Assembly: GCF_964019385.1 (NCBI RefSeq)
Contig: NC_088649.1
Location: 6,640,951 to 6,704,950, forward strand
Direction of reading: 5' to 3'
Source: Sycon ciliatum
Lineage: Eukaryota > Porifera > Calcarea > Leucosolenida > Sycettidae
DNA length: 64,000 nt
Shown here piece by piece: positions 55,210-64,000 of this stretch (position 1 is its first letter; each line of letters opens with the position of its first letter). The notes under the pieces were generated by a model, which worked only from the letters and a program-made list of their open reading frames with translations, did no database searches and was not told the origin of the DNA. Position numbers and translations under genes: made by a program.

Positions 55210-55359
55210 TGATGCTCACAAGACAGAAGTGGGAAAAACACTGAATTTCTTTATTTAGTGCTCAACTACGCGAAATGTGTTATTATTATTATACATGTTC
55301 AACTGTACTCAGTCTGGCTGACTGCCATTCTCTACCACACATTACCGGACACTGTTGTG

Positions 55360-56515
55360 GGTGTCGTCGTTATCGTCGTCGTTGTTGATGTTGTTGTTGT
55401 GGGTTGTTGTCGTCGTTATCGTCGTCGTTGTTGATTTTGTTGGTGGCTGTTGTTGTCGGTTGTTGTCGGTTGTTGTCGTTGTTTGTTGTTGGTTGTTGTT
55501 GGTTATTGTTGGTTGTTGTTGGTTGTTGTTGGGTGTAATTGTTGGTTGTTGTTGGTTGTTGTCAGTTGTTGTCAGGTGTTGTTGGCTGTTGTTGGTTGTT
55601 GTTGTCGGTTGTTGTCGGTTGTTGGGTGTTGTTGTCGGTTGTTGGGTGTTCTTGTTGGTTGGTGTTGGTTGTTGTTGGTTGTTGGTTGTTGTTGTTGGCT
55701 GTTGTTGGTTGTTGTTGTTGGCTGTTGTTGGTTGTTGTTGGATGTTGTTGTCGGTTGTTGTCGGTTGCTGGTTGTTGTTGTTGGTTGTAGTTGGTTGTTG
55801 TCGGTTGTTGTTGGTTGTTGTCGGTTGTTGTCGGTTGTTGTCGGTTGTTGTTGGTTATTGTTGGTTGTTGTTGGTTGTTGTTGTTGTGTGTTGTTGGGTG
55901 TTGTTGTTGGTTGTTGTCGGTTGTTGTCAGGTGTTGTCAGGTGTTGTTTGCTGTTGTTGGTTGTTGTTGCCGGTTGTTGTCGGTTGTTGGGTGTTGTTGT
56001 CGGTTGTTGGGTGTTGTTGTTGGTTGGTGTTGGTTGTTCTTGGTTCTTGTCGGTTGTTGTCCGTTGTTGTCGGTTGTTGTTGTTGGTTGTTGTTGGTTGT
56101 TGTTGGTTGTTGTTGGCTGTTGTTGGTTGTTGTTGGTTGTTGTTGTCGGTTGGTGTCGGTTGTTGGTTGTTGTTGTTGTTGTTGGTTGTTGTTGGTTGTA
56201 GTTGGTTGTTATCGGTTGTTGTTGGTTGTTGGATGTTGTTGTCGGTTGTTGTCGGTTGTTGTCGGTTGTTGTTTGTTGATGTTGGTTGTTGTTGGCGATT
56301 GTTGGTTGCTGTTGGTTGTTGTTGGTTGTTGTCGGTTGTTGTCGGTTGTTGTCGGTTGTTGGCTGTTGTTGTTGTTGTTGTTGGTTGTTGATTGTTGTTG
56401 GTTGTTGTCGGTTGTTGTCGGTTGTTGTCGGTTGTTGGCTGTTGTTGTTGTTGGTTGTTGATTGTTGTTGGTTGTTGTGGGTTGTTGTCGGTTGTTGTCG
56501 GTTGTTGTGTTTTAA
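55360..56515. repeat. GTT-rich minisatellite (about 1.15 kb)
   Basis: Irregular units of GTTGTTG, GGTTGTTGTC and GGTTGTTGTTGG fill the stretch. All three plus-strand frames are open for long distances, as are minus-strand Asn/Thr/Gln frames, simply because of the repeat. Confidence 0.95.
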
Positions 56516-57345
56516 TCGTTATTTTGTTCATTATCCAGGAGGATGTTGCTATGATACAGTACCATTTTTTCGCATATTTGAGACAAGTTTGTGTAACGTT
56601 AGTGTGACGTGGGGTATGCTGATTGGATGTGAGGTGGCGAGAGTATGCTGATTGGCCGATAACAATTAGTGGAAGGGATAAAGTAATGCGCTGCTTGTGC
56701 AGCTTAACCAAACACATGGTCTGTGGGAAACACCTTAGTAAAATAAATATAATAATAATAACATGAATTGCCACCGGCACCTGAGAGACTCGAGCCCCGC
56801 AACCTTGTTCAAATCGGACTTGGTAGCTTCGTACTGGAACTTAATCTTCTTCTTTTTGAGGTATGACCATACAAAACGCGCTTGGATTTTTTCATTTATT
56901 TTATTTTTTATTTTTTCATTTTTTTTTTCATTGCGACATTTTTAGCAGATGTCCACTCGTGAAACAAAGGTGAATCTGGAACGAATAAATGGTCCACGTC
57001 AAAGGCATGACGAGTCTCGAAGTCTTCACATTCATGATGGAACCTTGTCATGATTGACGCATTCCTTGATGGTGCGCACATGAAATCACCCTGCCCCATC
57101 TTTTCCAATTCCATTCTTTTCACATCCTGCAACACATACCCTACTAGTATCAGTGGGGGGTGCTAGAATCAGAAGAGGCAAGGCAGCACTCTTCCGTGGA
57201 TGTATTACTCGACACAACACCACCCATACTTGTTTTCTAGAAGTTTTGACTATAATGATATATTGCAGTAGGAAGTAGTATATAGTCAAATAGGATAGGA
57301 TAAGAATGAATGATCAGCTGTCTGATATAGAATGCAGTTCATTAA
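56516..57345. other. Anonymous non-coding stretch
   Basis: Contains a poly-T-rich patch at about 56888-56932. No gene is recognised. Confidence 0.4.
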
Positions 57346-57349
57346 AGAC

Positions 57350-58120
57350 TTATTGGAAGCTCTCTACCAGCTGATCGTCTTGTTGGACGGCGACACTGCA
57401 TAATGATATGAAGCTCTCAGTTAGCTGTTTCAGTTCCGTGGTAGAAAGTGTCATGTGCGCGTCCAGAGCAGGATGAAAACATCTGGGCTCCACGTGGATG
57501 CAGACGATTAGAGCAACAGTAAGACGTACCTTCAACGCCTGCTCGTCAATGTCGAGGGAGACTGCCCCGGGGTAGATGAAAACATCTTGTTCCACATCCA
57601 GTTCGAACGAGCTGGTCGGGACTAGCTTGCTTTCACCGTTGATGTACACCCGACACTGACCGTACGACGAGCGTGATGGGTAGAAGTTGGTCTTGATCTT
57701 CTTCACACGTCCTCTTCGGAGAGTGTCACGGAGCGATGGACAAGTCTTGATCAAGTTCGTAATGATGAACTCAGTGGACTCATTCAGTTCGATGTAAACC
57801 TGTCCTTGAGCATCTTTACGAGCTGTTGCCGTACTACCACAGGCTGGTAGAGCTCCTGAAGGGAAGTACATCTTATAACCAGGCTTGTAGAAGGATCTAC
57901 CTGATGACTTGTAGGACAGTTGCATGTCCTCCTGAAACCCATCCACCACAATCTCTTTGTGGAGCTTGGTAGGAGCAGGTGGCACATAGCGACGCTTAGC
58001 CGGTACTGCGTTCGAAGAGAGCACAACTTGAGGAGGGTCAGCAGGAAGAGCGGAATTCTTCCTCACCCGTCGCTCGTATAGGGAATCCATCTTCCAGGAA
58101 GCGAAGGCAGAACAACTCAT
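57350..58120 (-). CDS. Unrecognised protein with TATA-box promoter (about 256 aa), palindrome-linked
   Basis: The ATG at 58120 follows a TATAAATA box about 50 bp upstream. The protein has a basic N-terminus (MDSLYERRVRKNSALP), a mixed beta-like middle (GQVYIELNESTEFIITNLIK) and no membrane segment. I do not recognise it. The first part (58044-58120) lies in the left palindrome arm. The matching start exists in the right arm near 60330-60407, where the LINE has inserted. With the neighbouring TFIIB-like gene it suggests a compact virus-like gene block. This copy looks whole. Confidence 0.55.
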   Translation of the reverse strand: MSCSAFASWKMDSLYERRVRKNSALPADPPQVVLSSNAVPAKRRYVPPAPTKLHKEIVVDGFQEDMQLSYKSSGRSFYKPGYKMYFPSGALPACGSTATARKDAQGQVYIELNESTEFIITNLIKTCPSLRDTLRRGRVKKIKTNFYPSRSSYGQCRVYINGESKLVPTSSFELDVEQDVFIYPGAVSLDIDEQALKVRLTVALIVCIHVEPRCFHPALDAHMTLSTTELKQLTESFISLCSVAVQQDDQLVESFQ

Positions 58121-58169
58121 CAGCACTGTATTCGATGAACGAATGACTCAACTACAGGACAACCATCTG

Positions 58170-58177
58170 TATTTATA
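58170..58177 (-). promoter_or_regulatory. TATA box, left arm
   Basis: TATAAATA on the minus strand, about 50 bp before the ATG at 58120. The identical element occurs on the plus strand at 60274-60281 in the other arm. Confidence 0.65.
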
Positions 58178-58364
58178 CAAGTCAGAGACGGGGGCGGATT
58201 GAAATGTTAAAAATATGTGTCAGCTAGATCAACCAATCACCATCAAGCCCGACACAAACATTTGCCCAATCAGCATTGAGCCCGCCAAAAAACATTTGAC
58301 CAACCAGCATCAAACTCGCCAAAAACATTTTGTCCAGTCAGCGGCATGCCCACCAAATAATATC

Positions 58365-59159
58365 TCATCTTAAAGATTCCTTACATGATACAGCCACTTT
58401 AGTGAACTGATACAGTATGCAAATAAGATCAAAGTCAAACGTGTGCAAGTTCTGAATCACGTGATCAAGTGAATAGGTTTCCCAACAATAGGCATCAATC
58501 AAAGATGTCATAAGAGATGTATCAGATGGAGATAAAATCAGAAAATTCGTACGCAACGTGGACAGTTGAGATGAAGACACCATCCTGGTCGACTCCATGA
58601 GATGCAGTACATATAGGAGTGGAAAATGCTGAGGAAGAGGTTCCATGATTCGACTGAACCTCAACCATGATACATTGCTACGAGGTGAGTAGGAACGCAC
58701 TTTACGTAGTACATCCACATTCGTATCGTATACTATGCAGGATAATGCTATAGCATAGTTTATACTCTTGTACAAACAGGATTTTTTCATCGCAAGTATC
58801 TGATCCCGAAGAGGGTGCACGCAAAGCTGATCGGATAAGAGTTGAGTTTTCGAAAGAAAATGCAAAAGATGACGATCCACACCGCATAACCGCTCATGTA
58901 CCGCGTAACGCTTCTTCATCAAACTACATCTCCTATGCACATCATCTTCAGGGAAGTAAATCACCGCCATGACAAGTCCACACGAAGAACACACGTATCT
59001 TCCTTCATGTAAAACATGATCAAGATGTTGACACTGTTTTTCCTCCCCGTATTGCTCTTTTTCTTCTTCTTCTTCTTCTTCTTTTGGCTCCGATCCATTG
59101 GACTGCGAGGACTGGCCCCTGGCCAGATCCCTTCTACATTCCGCAGTATCCACCTTCAA
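58365..59159 (-). other. TFIIB-like zinc-ribbon gene, left-arm copy (fossil)
   Basis: This is the partner of the gene at 59286-60086 and encodes nearly the same protein, with a few substitutions and a shorter Glu run. The zinc ribbon and all following segments are present. It looks slightly less intact at its 5' end than the right copy. It reads away from the palindrome centre. Confidence 0.6.
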
Positions 59160-59285
59160 CTTCTACATTCCGCTGTACAACCATTGGGGTAGATGACCTC
59201 ATACCCTCGCCAACACGTCGACGTGTTGGCGAGGGTATGAGGTCATCTACCCCAATGGTTGTACAGCGGAATGTAGAAGTAGAAG

Positions 59286-60086
59286 ATGGATACTGCGGAA
59301 TGTAGAAGGGATCTGGCCAGGGGCCAGTCCTCGCAGTCCAATGGATCGGAGCCAAAAGAAGAAGAAGAAGAAGAAGAAGAAGAAGAAGAAAAAGAGCAAT
59401 ACGGGGAGGAAAAACAGTGTCAACATCTTGATCATGTTTTACATGAAGGAAGATACGTGTGTTCTTCGTGTGGACTTGTCATGGCGGTGATTTACTTCCC
59501 TGAAGATGATGTGCATAGGAGATGTAGTTTGATGAAGAAGCGTTACGCGGTACATGAGCGGTTATGCGGTGTGGATCGTCATCTTTTGCATTTTCTTTCG
59601 AAAACTCAACTCTTATCCGATCAGCTTTGCGTACACCCTCTTCGGGAGCAGATACTTGCGATGAAAAAATCCTGTTTGTACAAGAGTATAAACTATGCTA
59701 TAGCATTATCCTGCATAGTATACGATACGAATGTGGATGTACTACGTAAAGTGCGTTCCTACTCACCTCGTAGCAATGTATCATGGTTGAGGTTCAGTCG
59801 AATCATGGAACCTCTTCCTCAGCATTTTCCACTCCTATATGTACTGCATCTCATGGAGTCGACCAGGATGGTGTCTTCATCTCAACTGTCCACGTTGCGT
59901 ACGAATTTTCTGATTTTATCTCCATCTGATACATCTCTTATGACATCTTTGATTGATGCCTATTGTTGGGAAACCTATTCACTTGATCACGTGATTCAGA
60001 ACTTGCACACGTTTGACTTTGATCTTATTTGCATACTGTATCAGTTCACTAAAGTGGCTGTATCATGTAAGGAATCTTTAAGATGA
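59286..60086 (+). CDS. TFIIB-like zinc-ribbon protein, right-arm copy (266 aa)
   Basis: The ATG at 59286 has an in-frame stop just upstream. After a Glu-rich run (residues 25-35) comes a zinc ribbon: C45, H47 or H50, C59 and C62 in RYVCSSCGLVM, the C-x2-CGLV form seen in TFIIB-type factors. The remaining 200 residues are helical and Leu-rich (LLHFLSKTQLLSDQLCVH, SINYAIALSCIVYD, FPLLYVLHLMESTRM), which could be diverged cyclin-like repeats. TFIIB-like factors are encoded by several large DNA viruses and recruit RNA polymerase to their promoters; a diverged host paralogue is the alternative. It lies 66 bp from the palindrome centre, back to back with its copy. Confidence 0.55.
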   Translation: MDTAECRRDLARGQSSQSNGSEPKEEEEEEEEEEEKEQYGEEKQCQHLDHVLHEGRYVCSSCGLVMAVIYFPEDDVHRRCSLMKKRYAVHERLCGVDRHLLHFLSKTQLLSDQLCVHPLREQILAMKKSCLYKSINYAIALSCIVYDTNVDVLRKVRSYSPRSNVSWLRFSRIMEPLPQHFPLLYVLHLMESTRMVSSSQLSTLRTNFLILSPSDTSLMTSLIDAYCWETYSLDHVIQNLHTFDFDLICILYQFTKVAVSCKESLR

Positions 60087-60273
60087 GATATTATTTGGTG
60101 GGCATGCCGCTGACTGGACAAAATGTTTTTGGCGAGTTTGATGCTGGTTGGTCAAATGTTTTTTGGCGGGCTCAATGCTGATTGGGCAAATGTTTGTGTC
60201 GGGCTTGATGGTGATTGGTTGATCTAGCTGACACATATTTTTAACATTTCAATCCGCCCCCGTCTCTGACTTG

Positions 60274-60281
60274 TATAAATA
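60274..60281 (+). promoter_or_regulatory. TATA box, right arm
   Basis: TATAAATA, the mirror of 58170-58177. It precedes the gene start that the LINE interrupts. Confidence 0.6.
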
Positions 60282-60810
60282 CAGATGGTTGTCCTGTAGT
60301 TGAGTCATTCGTTCATCGAATACAGTGCTGATGAGTTGTTCTGCCTTCGCTTCCTGGAAGATGGATTCCCTATACGAGCGACGGGTGAGGAAGAATTCCG
60401 CTCTTCCTTTTTTTTTTTTTTTTTTTTTTTTTACTATGTTCACACTCCCAGCTCGAAAATAATAAAGAAAGACAATGATACTGAGACTAGGACGAACGTG
60501 ACAACTATTGAGCAGGGGCTGCACCGAGACGCAGCAGTGATGGTGGGGCATTGATGGCTCTGCCGACCTGAGGTCTCGGCATCACGGCCAAAAACACGCA
60601 CCAAAAACAAAAGATAGAGCTGTACGAGTCAGCAAAATGAAAAGAAAGGAAGGGTTAACATCAGCGAGTGTGCGGGAGAAACTGTGAGACTATTAACAAA
60701 TACAAGGGCTGTTACTGAGAGGAGCATCATCATGGCTGATCATGGCGAGTCGGTTGTCTGAGCCAGTTGTGGTGCATAGATAGGGATAGAGGAGAACGAC
60801 GAGAGCATCA

Positions 60811-63729
60811 TCATAGCGAGTCGACTGCCCAGAGCCAGTTTGTGCTTCGCAGATGGCGATAAACATTAGTTTTGAATGCTTGCATTCCCTTGCTGTGGGG
60901 AGGCTGGGACAGAAGAGCGGCGGGGAGGGAGTTCCAGTCACTAATACTGCAGTGCGGGAACGAGCGCTTTAATGCCAGCGGGACAGATGCAAGCAGCTGG
61001 TGTTGGAGCTGGTGGTCATGGCCAATGACGCTACCATGCTCGCTGCGAGTTCTGGGGCTGGATGAGGGGAAATGGCGCGGTGGCAAAACAGAGAGCAGCT
61101 GCGGAGGGCCAGGCAGGTAATGCAGCTTGTATAGGCAGGCAATCGAGGCAACAGTACGACGGATGGCCAGGCTAGGTAATAGTGCACCTGGACCGATGAT
61201 TCGCAGAGCACAGCGTTGGATATGATCCAGGCGTTGCAGGTAGCTGGGCGGAGCACCTATCCAGATGAGGGGGGCATACTCCATAACTGGTCGAACAAAT
61301 GCCTTGTATACTGTGGTGCGGCCGGCTGGAGAGAGAATGTGCGCTGCACGGCGCAGGAAGCCCAGGCGTTGTTTGGCTCGAGTGGCAACCTTCCGGAGAT
61401 GAGTGCTGAATGACAGCTTCGAGTCAAAGGTCACTCCAAGTAAAGAGAGCGCCTTCTCCTCAAGGACAGGAGTGCCGCCGAAGACAATACGAGGCAAATT
61501 GATGGGGGTTCTGCGGAGAGTGGCGGTCATGGCTTGGGACTTCGACGGTTCGAAGGAGATGCGCCATCTGCGGCCCCACTGATGCAAGCGATCAACAGAA
61601 GTCTGGAGGCTCAATGCTGCGTCGGCTGGGGATGTGTCGAGGGATATCAGGCTGTACAAGGTAGTATCGTCGGCGTACGCCTCCAGGTGGGCTCCGGGTG
61701 ACAGGGTCTCTGAGGCGTCGTTCACGTAAATCAGGAAGAGTGTAGGGCCGAGTATGCTCCCTTGGGGAACTCCTGCTGATATGGTATACAGCGATGAGGT
61801 TTGGCCGCCCACCAAGCATTGAATGGACCGTCCACCTAGGTAGGAAGAGAGCCAGGTATGCAGGGGACCGCCAATGCCAAGATGGCGGACTTTGTGGAGG
61901 AGGCCAGCATGGGACACACGGTCGAATGCTCCGGCAATATCCACGGCTAGAATACGTGCTGCACCGCCTCGGCCGACGGCTGTGATCCAGGCGTGGTGTA
62001 GAGCCTGTAGCGCATCTGAGGTCCCGAGGCGGCGACGAAACCCGAACTGGTGGGGTGTCAGGAGTTTGTAACGCTCAAGGTGATTCATGAGCTGACGATT
62101 GATAACGCTCTCCATGATCTTAGAGATTATGCTCAGCAGTGAAACTGGACGATAATTCCTTAGGGCGGATCGTGAAGATCGCTTGTGGATTGGAACCACG
62201 CTGGCAGTCTTCCACATTTGTGGCTGGACTCCGTGCTGGAAGCAAAGAGCAAAGAGCTGACACAGTGGCTTGGCAAGTTCTCTGGCGCATTCCTTCAAGA
62301 CACGAGCGGAAATACCGTCGGGTCCAGTCGCCTTTGAGGCATCCAGGCGAGCTAAAAGCCGGTGGACTGCATCCGGGCGAAAGTGGACTGTCGTTAGTGC
62401 AGGTGCGTCAGCGAATGCCGTGTCCGGTAAGTCCATCGTGGTAAGGTCGCGGCCTTGCACACTGCACTTGTGGGAAAAGAAACGTGCGAAAGCCTCCGCT
62501 TTCTCATAGCTTGTGGCCCTCTCGCAACCTTCACTATCAACGAGCAGGGGAATGTCAGTGTTCCGACCCTCGCCACAAGCACACTTTAGCTTTGTCCACC
62601 ATTCCTTCTCCTTCAGGGACCCATTCGACAAGCTATGTCTGAGGCTGTTCTCTTTGGAAACTCTAGATCTAGCGAGGACTGCGATAGCATTGTTTACAGA
62701 ACGGGTAAACTCATGTTTCAGTGCAAAATCGTGAGGGTGCTTCCTCCAAGTGCGCCAGCGTTTGTCCTTCTCTTTCATGGCGGCTGCACACTCAGGTGTC
62801 CACCATTTCGGATCCGTTGACTTCACTGTCAGTGTCTTGGACGGAACGAACTGGGAAACGGCTTTCATGATTGTGGCAGTAACGTGCTCACACGAAGTTT
62901 CTGGGTTGGGAGTAATGACGGTTGACCAATCAACCTGGCGGAAAAAGGATCGGAGGCGGTTCCAGTCTGCCTTTTCATAGCGCCAGACAGTTCGTTGCAC
63001 CGCCGCTTCATGGGTAGGAAGAACACCTGTGAAGTCCGAAAGAATTACAGCGTGGTCAGATCGACCAATAGGGGACATTATCTGCGTGGTCACTGGAGAG
63101 TTGAACGTGGACATCACCAGGTCGAGTGTGTTATCCCCGCGAGTAGGACTCTGAACGTGCTGCGTGAGAAAGTGGGCTGTGCAGGTGTCTTCGAGGGCTT
63201 CCCCCGCAGGTGTGGTCTTCGAGCTATGGAGCCAATTGCGGTTATGCACGTTAAAATCACCGGCGAGTATGAGGTTGGCACCAAGTGCACGAGCAGAGGG
63301 AAGGATGTCATCGAGATGGTTAATGAGCGTAAGGTCACTGGGCCCCGTCGAACCTGGCCTGTAAGCAGCGCCCAAGACTATCTTTTGTCCAGGGGACAAT
63401 TGAATGGATAGCCAAATGAGTTCGTGATGTGGAGAAAATAACTCATCAATTACCATGGCTGGGAGTGTAGATCTGATCCATACCGCCACTCCGCCACCGC
63501 GTGCTGTTCGATCCAGCCGGAAGGTGGTGTAGCCAGGGAATGTGGAGTCGGATGGTGGAACGGTTTCAGAGGAAAACTTTGTTTCCGTCACTACTGCTAT
63601 GTCGGGATTATGCTGGTGCAGTGTGTGCTGGAACTCAGCTAGCTTGTTTCCTAAGCTAAATGCATTGGTGCAAAGGAGTCTGAGTGAACATTTTAAAATG
63701 GTATTGTGATGAATGACAGAACTAGGCAT
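60811..63729 (-). CDS. LINE ORF2: APE endonuclease and reverse transcriptase (972 aa)
   Basis: The ATG is at 63729. Residues 15-235 form an AP-endonuclease-like domain: VVTETKF, GGGVAVWIR, LILAGDFNVHN and a final GRSDHAVI (SDH). The RT follows (about 440-760): KATGPDGISARVLKE, NYRPVSLLSIISKIME, HQFGFRRRLGTSDAL, ILAVDIAGAFDRVSH, GVPQGSILGPTLF and the catalytic AYADDTTLYS. The C-terminal part ends with SISDWNSLPAAL. These carry out nicking of the target and target-primed reverse transcription. Key residues (D of GDFN, SDH, YADD) are present, so the protein may be functional. Length is normal for CR1/Jockey-type elements. Confidence 0.93.
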   Translation of the reverse strand: MPSSVIHHNTILKCSLRLLCTNAFSLGNKLAEFQHTLHQHNPDIAVVTETKFSSETVPPSDSTFPGYTTFRLDRTARGGGVAVWIRSTLPAMVIDELFSPHHELIWLSIQLSPGQKIVLGAAYRPGSTGPSDLTLINHLDDILPSARALGANLILAGDFNVHNRNWLHSSKTTPAGEALEDTCTAHFLTQHVQSPTRGDNTLDLVMSTFNSPVTTQIMSPIGRSDHAVILSDFTGVLPTHEAAVQRTVWRYEKADWNRLRSFFRQVDWSTVITPNPETSCEHVTATIMKAVSQFVPSKTLTVKSTDPKWWTPECAAAMKEKDKRWRTWRKHPHDFALKHEFTRSVNNAIAVLARSRVSKENSLRHSLSNGSLKEKEWWTKLKCACGEGRNTDIPLLVDSEGCERATSYEKAEAFARFFSHKCSVQGRDLTTMDLPDTAFADAPALTTVHFRPDAVHRLLARLDASKATGPDGISARVLKECARELAKPLCQLFALCFQHGVQPQMWKTASVVPIHKRSSRSALRNYRPVSLLSIISKIMESVINRQLMNHLERYKLLTPHQFGFRRRLGTSDALQALHHAWITAVGRGGAARILAVDIAGAFDRVSHAGLLHKVRHLGIGGPLHTWLSSYLGGRSIQCLVGGQTSSLYTISAGVPQGSILGPTLFLIYVNDASETLSPGAHLEAYADDTTLYSLISLDTSPADAALSLQTSVDRLHQWGRRWRISFEPSKSQAMTATLRRTPINLPRIVFGGTPVLEEKALSLLGVTFDSKLSFSTHLRKVATRAKQRLGFLRRAAHILSPAGRTTVYKAFVRPVMEYAPLIWIGAPPSYLQRLDHIQRCALRIIGPGALLPSLAIRRTVASIACLYKLHYLPGPPQLLSVLPPRHFPSSSPRTRSEHGSVIGHDHQLQHQLLASVPLALKRSFPHCSISDWNSLPAALLSQPPHSKGMQAFKTNVYRHLRSTNWLWAVDSL

Positions 63730-63783
63730 GGGTGTAAAAATGAAAGGTAAATGTGTATCAAAGCGGTAAGTTTCTGAAGTGAC

Positions 63784-64000
63784 TTACTGCAGGACTTGTT
63801 GGCCACTCTCAGGAGATTTTCGTTTCCGTTTTTTCCGTTGCTTGGATCCAGTGGTGGTGGCACTCTGGTCCCGATCAGGTGTGACGCTATGGCGTGAACG
63901 CTTGGATCGGTTGACTTCCCACCCGCCAGAATCAGGATCATCGTCGCTATGGCCTCCCAGCTGTGGGCCTAGGGCTGTACATGCATCGCTGTCTGCCTTC
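63784..64000 (-). CDS. LINE ORF1, C-terminal end (partial)
   Basis: The minus strand is open from the window edge to a TAA at 63784, for 71 codons. It is acidic (HSDDDPDSGGWEVNRSKR) and then strongly basic (SKQRKKRKRKSPESG), as expected for the RNA-binding tail of ORF1. It ends 54 bp before the ORF2 ATG. The start lies outside the window. Confidence 0.6.
   Translation of the reverse strand, partial: KADSDACTALGPQLGGHSDDDPDSGGWEVNRSKRSRHSVTPDRDQSATTTGSKQRKKRKRKSPESGQQVLQ

Larger units (their letters stand above)
58044..59219. repeat. Left arm of a 2.4-kb palindrome
   Basis: This arm is the reverse complement of 59220-60407 with few differences. The centre is GCCAACACGTC/GACGTGTTGGC with no spacer. 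It carries one TFIIB-like gene and the start of the gene ending at 57350. Confidence 0.95.
59220..60407. repeat. Right arm of the palindrome, cut by a LINE
   Basis: It matches the left arm up to CGCTCTTCC at 60407, where the T run of a LINE A-tail begins. Arm lengths differ by 12 bp, partly from the length of a (GAA)n run. Confidence 0.95.
60408..64000 (-). mobile_element. APE/RT LINE, nearly full length, 5' end beyond the window
   Basis: The A-tail is the T run at 60408-60432. About 380 bp of 3' non-coding region, ORF2 (60811-63729), a 54-bp gap and the end of ORF1 follow on the minus strand. ORF2 is uninterrupted, so the copy looks young. It is inserted in the right palindrome arm, 16 codons or so into a copy of the gene at 57350. 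The WNSLP C-terminal word and APE-type nuclease suggest CR1/Jockey-like. Confidence 0.9.

Noticed and set aside
55355-56780. 368-, 313- and 402-residue frames rich in Cys/Val/Leu or Asn/Thr/Gln
   Set aside because: They are GTT-minisatellite translations with no start context or conserved domain.
59134-59435. Mirror-image 73-residue frames at the palindrome centre
   Set aside because: They read across the palindrome centre on both strands and are shadows of the inverted repeat.
58044-60407. Palindrome as a sequencing fold-back artefact
   Set aside because: Arms differ at several positions, including coding substitutions and a repeat-length change, and only one arm carries the LINE. An artefact would give near-identical arms. 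Not fully excluded without reads.
61794-63411. Plus-strand frames of 60-140 residues in 61-63.4 kb
   Set aside because: They are antisense shadows of LINE ORF2.

Overview
This is metazoan nuclear DNA, most likely from a marine invertebrate (sponge, cnidarian, mollusc or similar; the phylum cannot be fixed from the sequence). The evidence is eukaryotic tRNA-Gly genes with Pol III terminators, an intron with matching splice phases, long dinucleotide microsatellites, and a dense load of LINEs, LTR elements, DNA transposons and MITEs. There is no operon structure, CRISPR array or bacterial gene.

Layout. 0-4.6 kb: a (GT)n tract, a TA-flanked MITE and two adjacent hAT-like elements with perfect 8-bp target duplications. 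4.6-13.6 kb: a nest of fossils. An LTR element with 355-bp LTRs was hit in one LTR by a Ty3/gypsy element (179-bp LTRs, 5-bp duplication). That element was in turn hit by a Sola-like DNA transposon (2.4 kb, 4-bp duplication, intact 663-residue transposase-like frame) and by a 339-bp MITE. 13.8-23 kb: a Harbinger-like MITE, three perfect inverted repeats between (ATT)n tracts, a MITE family with 7-bp duplications, two related fold-back elements, and one monomer of a hammerhead-ribozyme repeat. 24-31 kb: direct repeats, a 5'-truncated LINE with 31-bp target duplications, a frameshifted PIF/Harbinger transposase and a LINE 3' end. 32.7-36.4 kb: a 15-copy 26-bp minisatellite, Kolobok-like MITEs and two micro-MITEs. 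37.1-40.2 kb: the best candidate for a host gene, two exons on the minus strand with consensus splice sites in matching phase and three MITEs in the intron.

41-52 kb: TA-flanked MITEs, then a tandem array with three type I hammerhead ribozymes spaced exactly 234 bp apart (a retrozyme), four tRNA-Gly(TCC) genes with decayed relatives, and a LINE C-terminal segment. 53.5-60.4 kb: a block resembling an old integrated large DNA virus or virus-like element. It has a packaging-ATPase-like fragment, a HREDGPA-repeat/RING-H2 gene, an unrecognised gene, and two copies of a TFIIB-like zinc-ribbon gene on the arms of a 2.4-kb palindrome with no spacer. 60.4-64 kb: a full-length-looking APE/RT LINE, minus strand, inserted by its A-tail into one palindrome arm and running off the window edge.

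The strongest observations are the retrozyme array with a second divergent copy, the zero-spacer palindrome with TFIIB-like genes, the Sola-like insertion, and the MITE family shrunk to 36-43 bp with 7-bp duplications at three loci. All family names come from motif recognition by eye; no database search was run.
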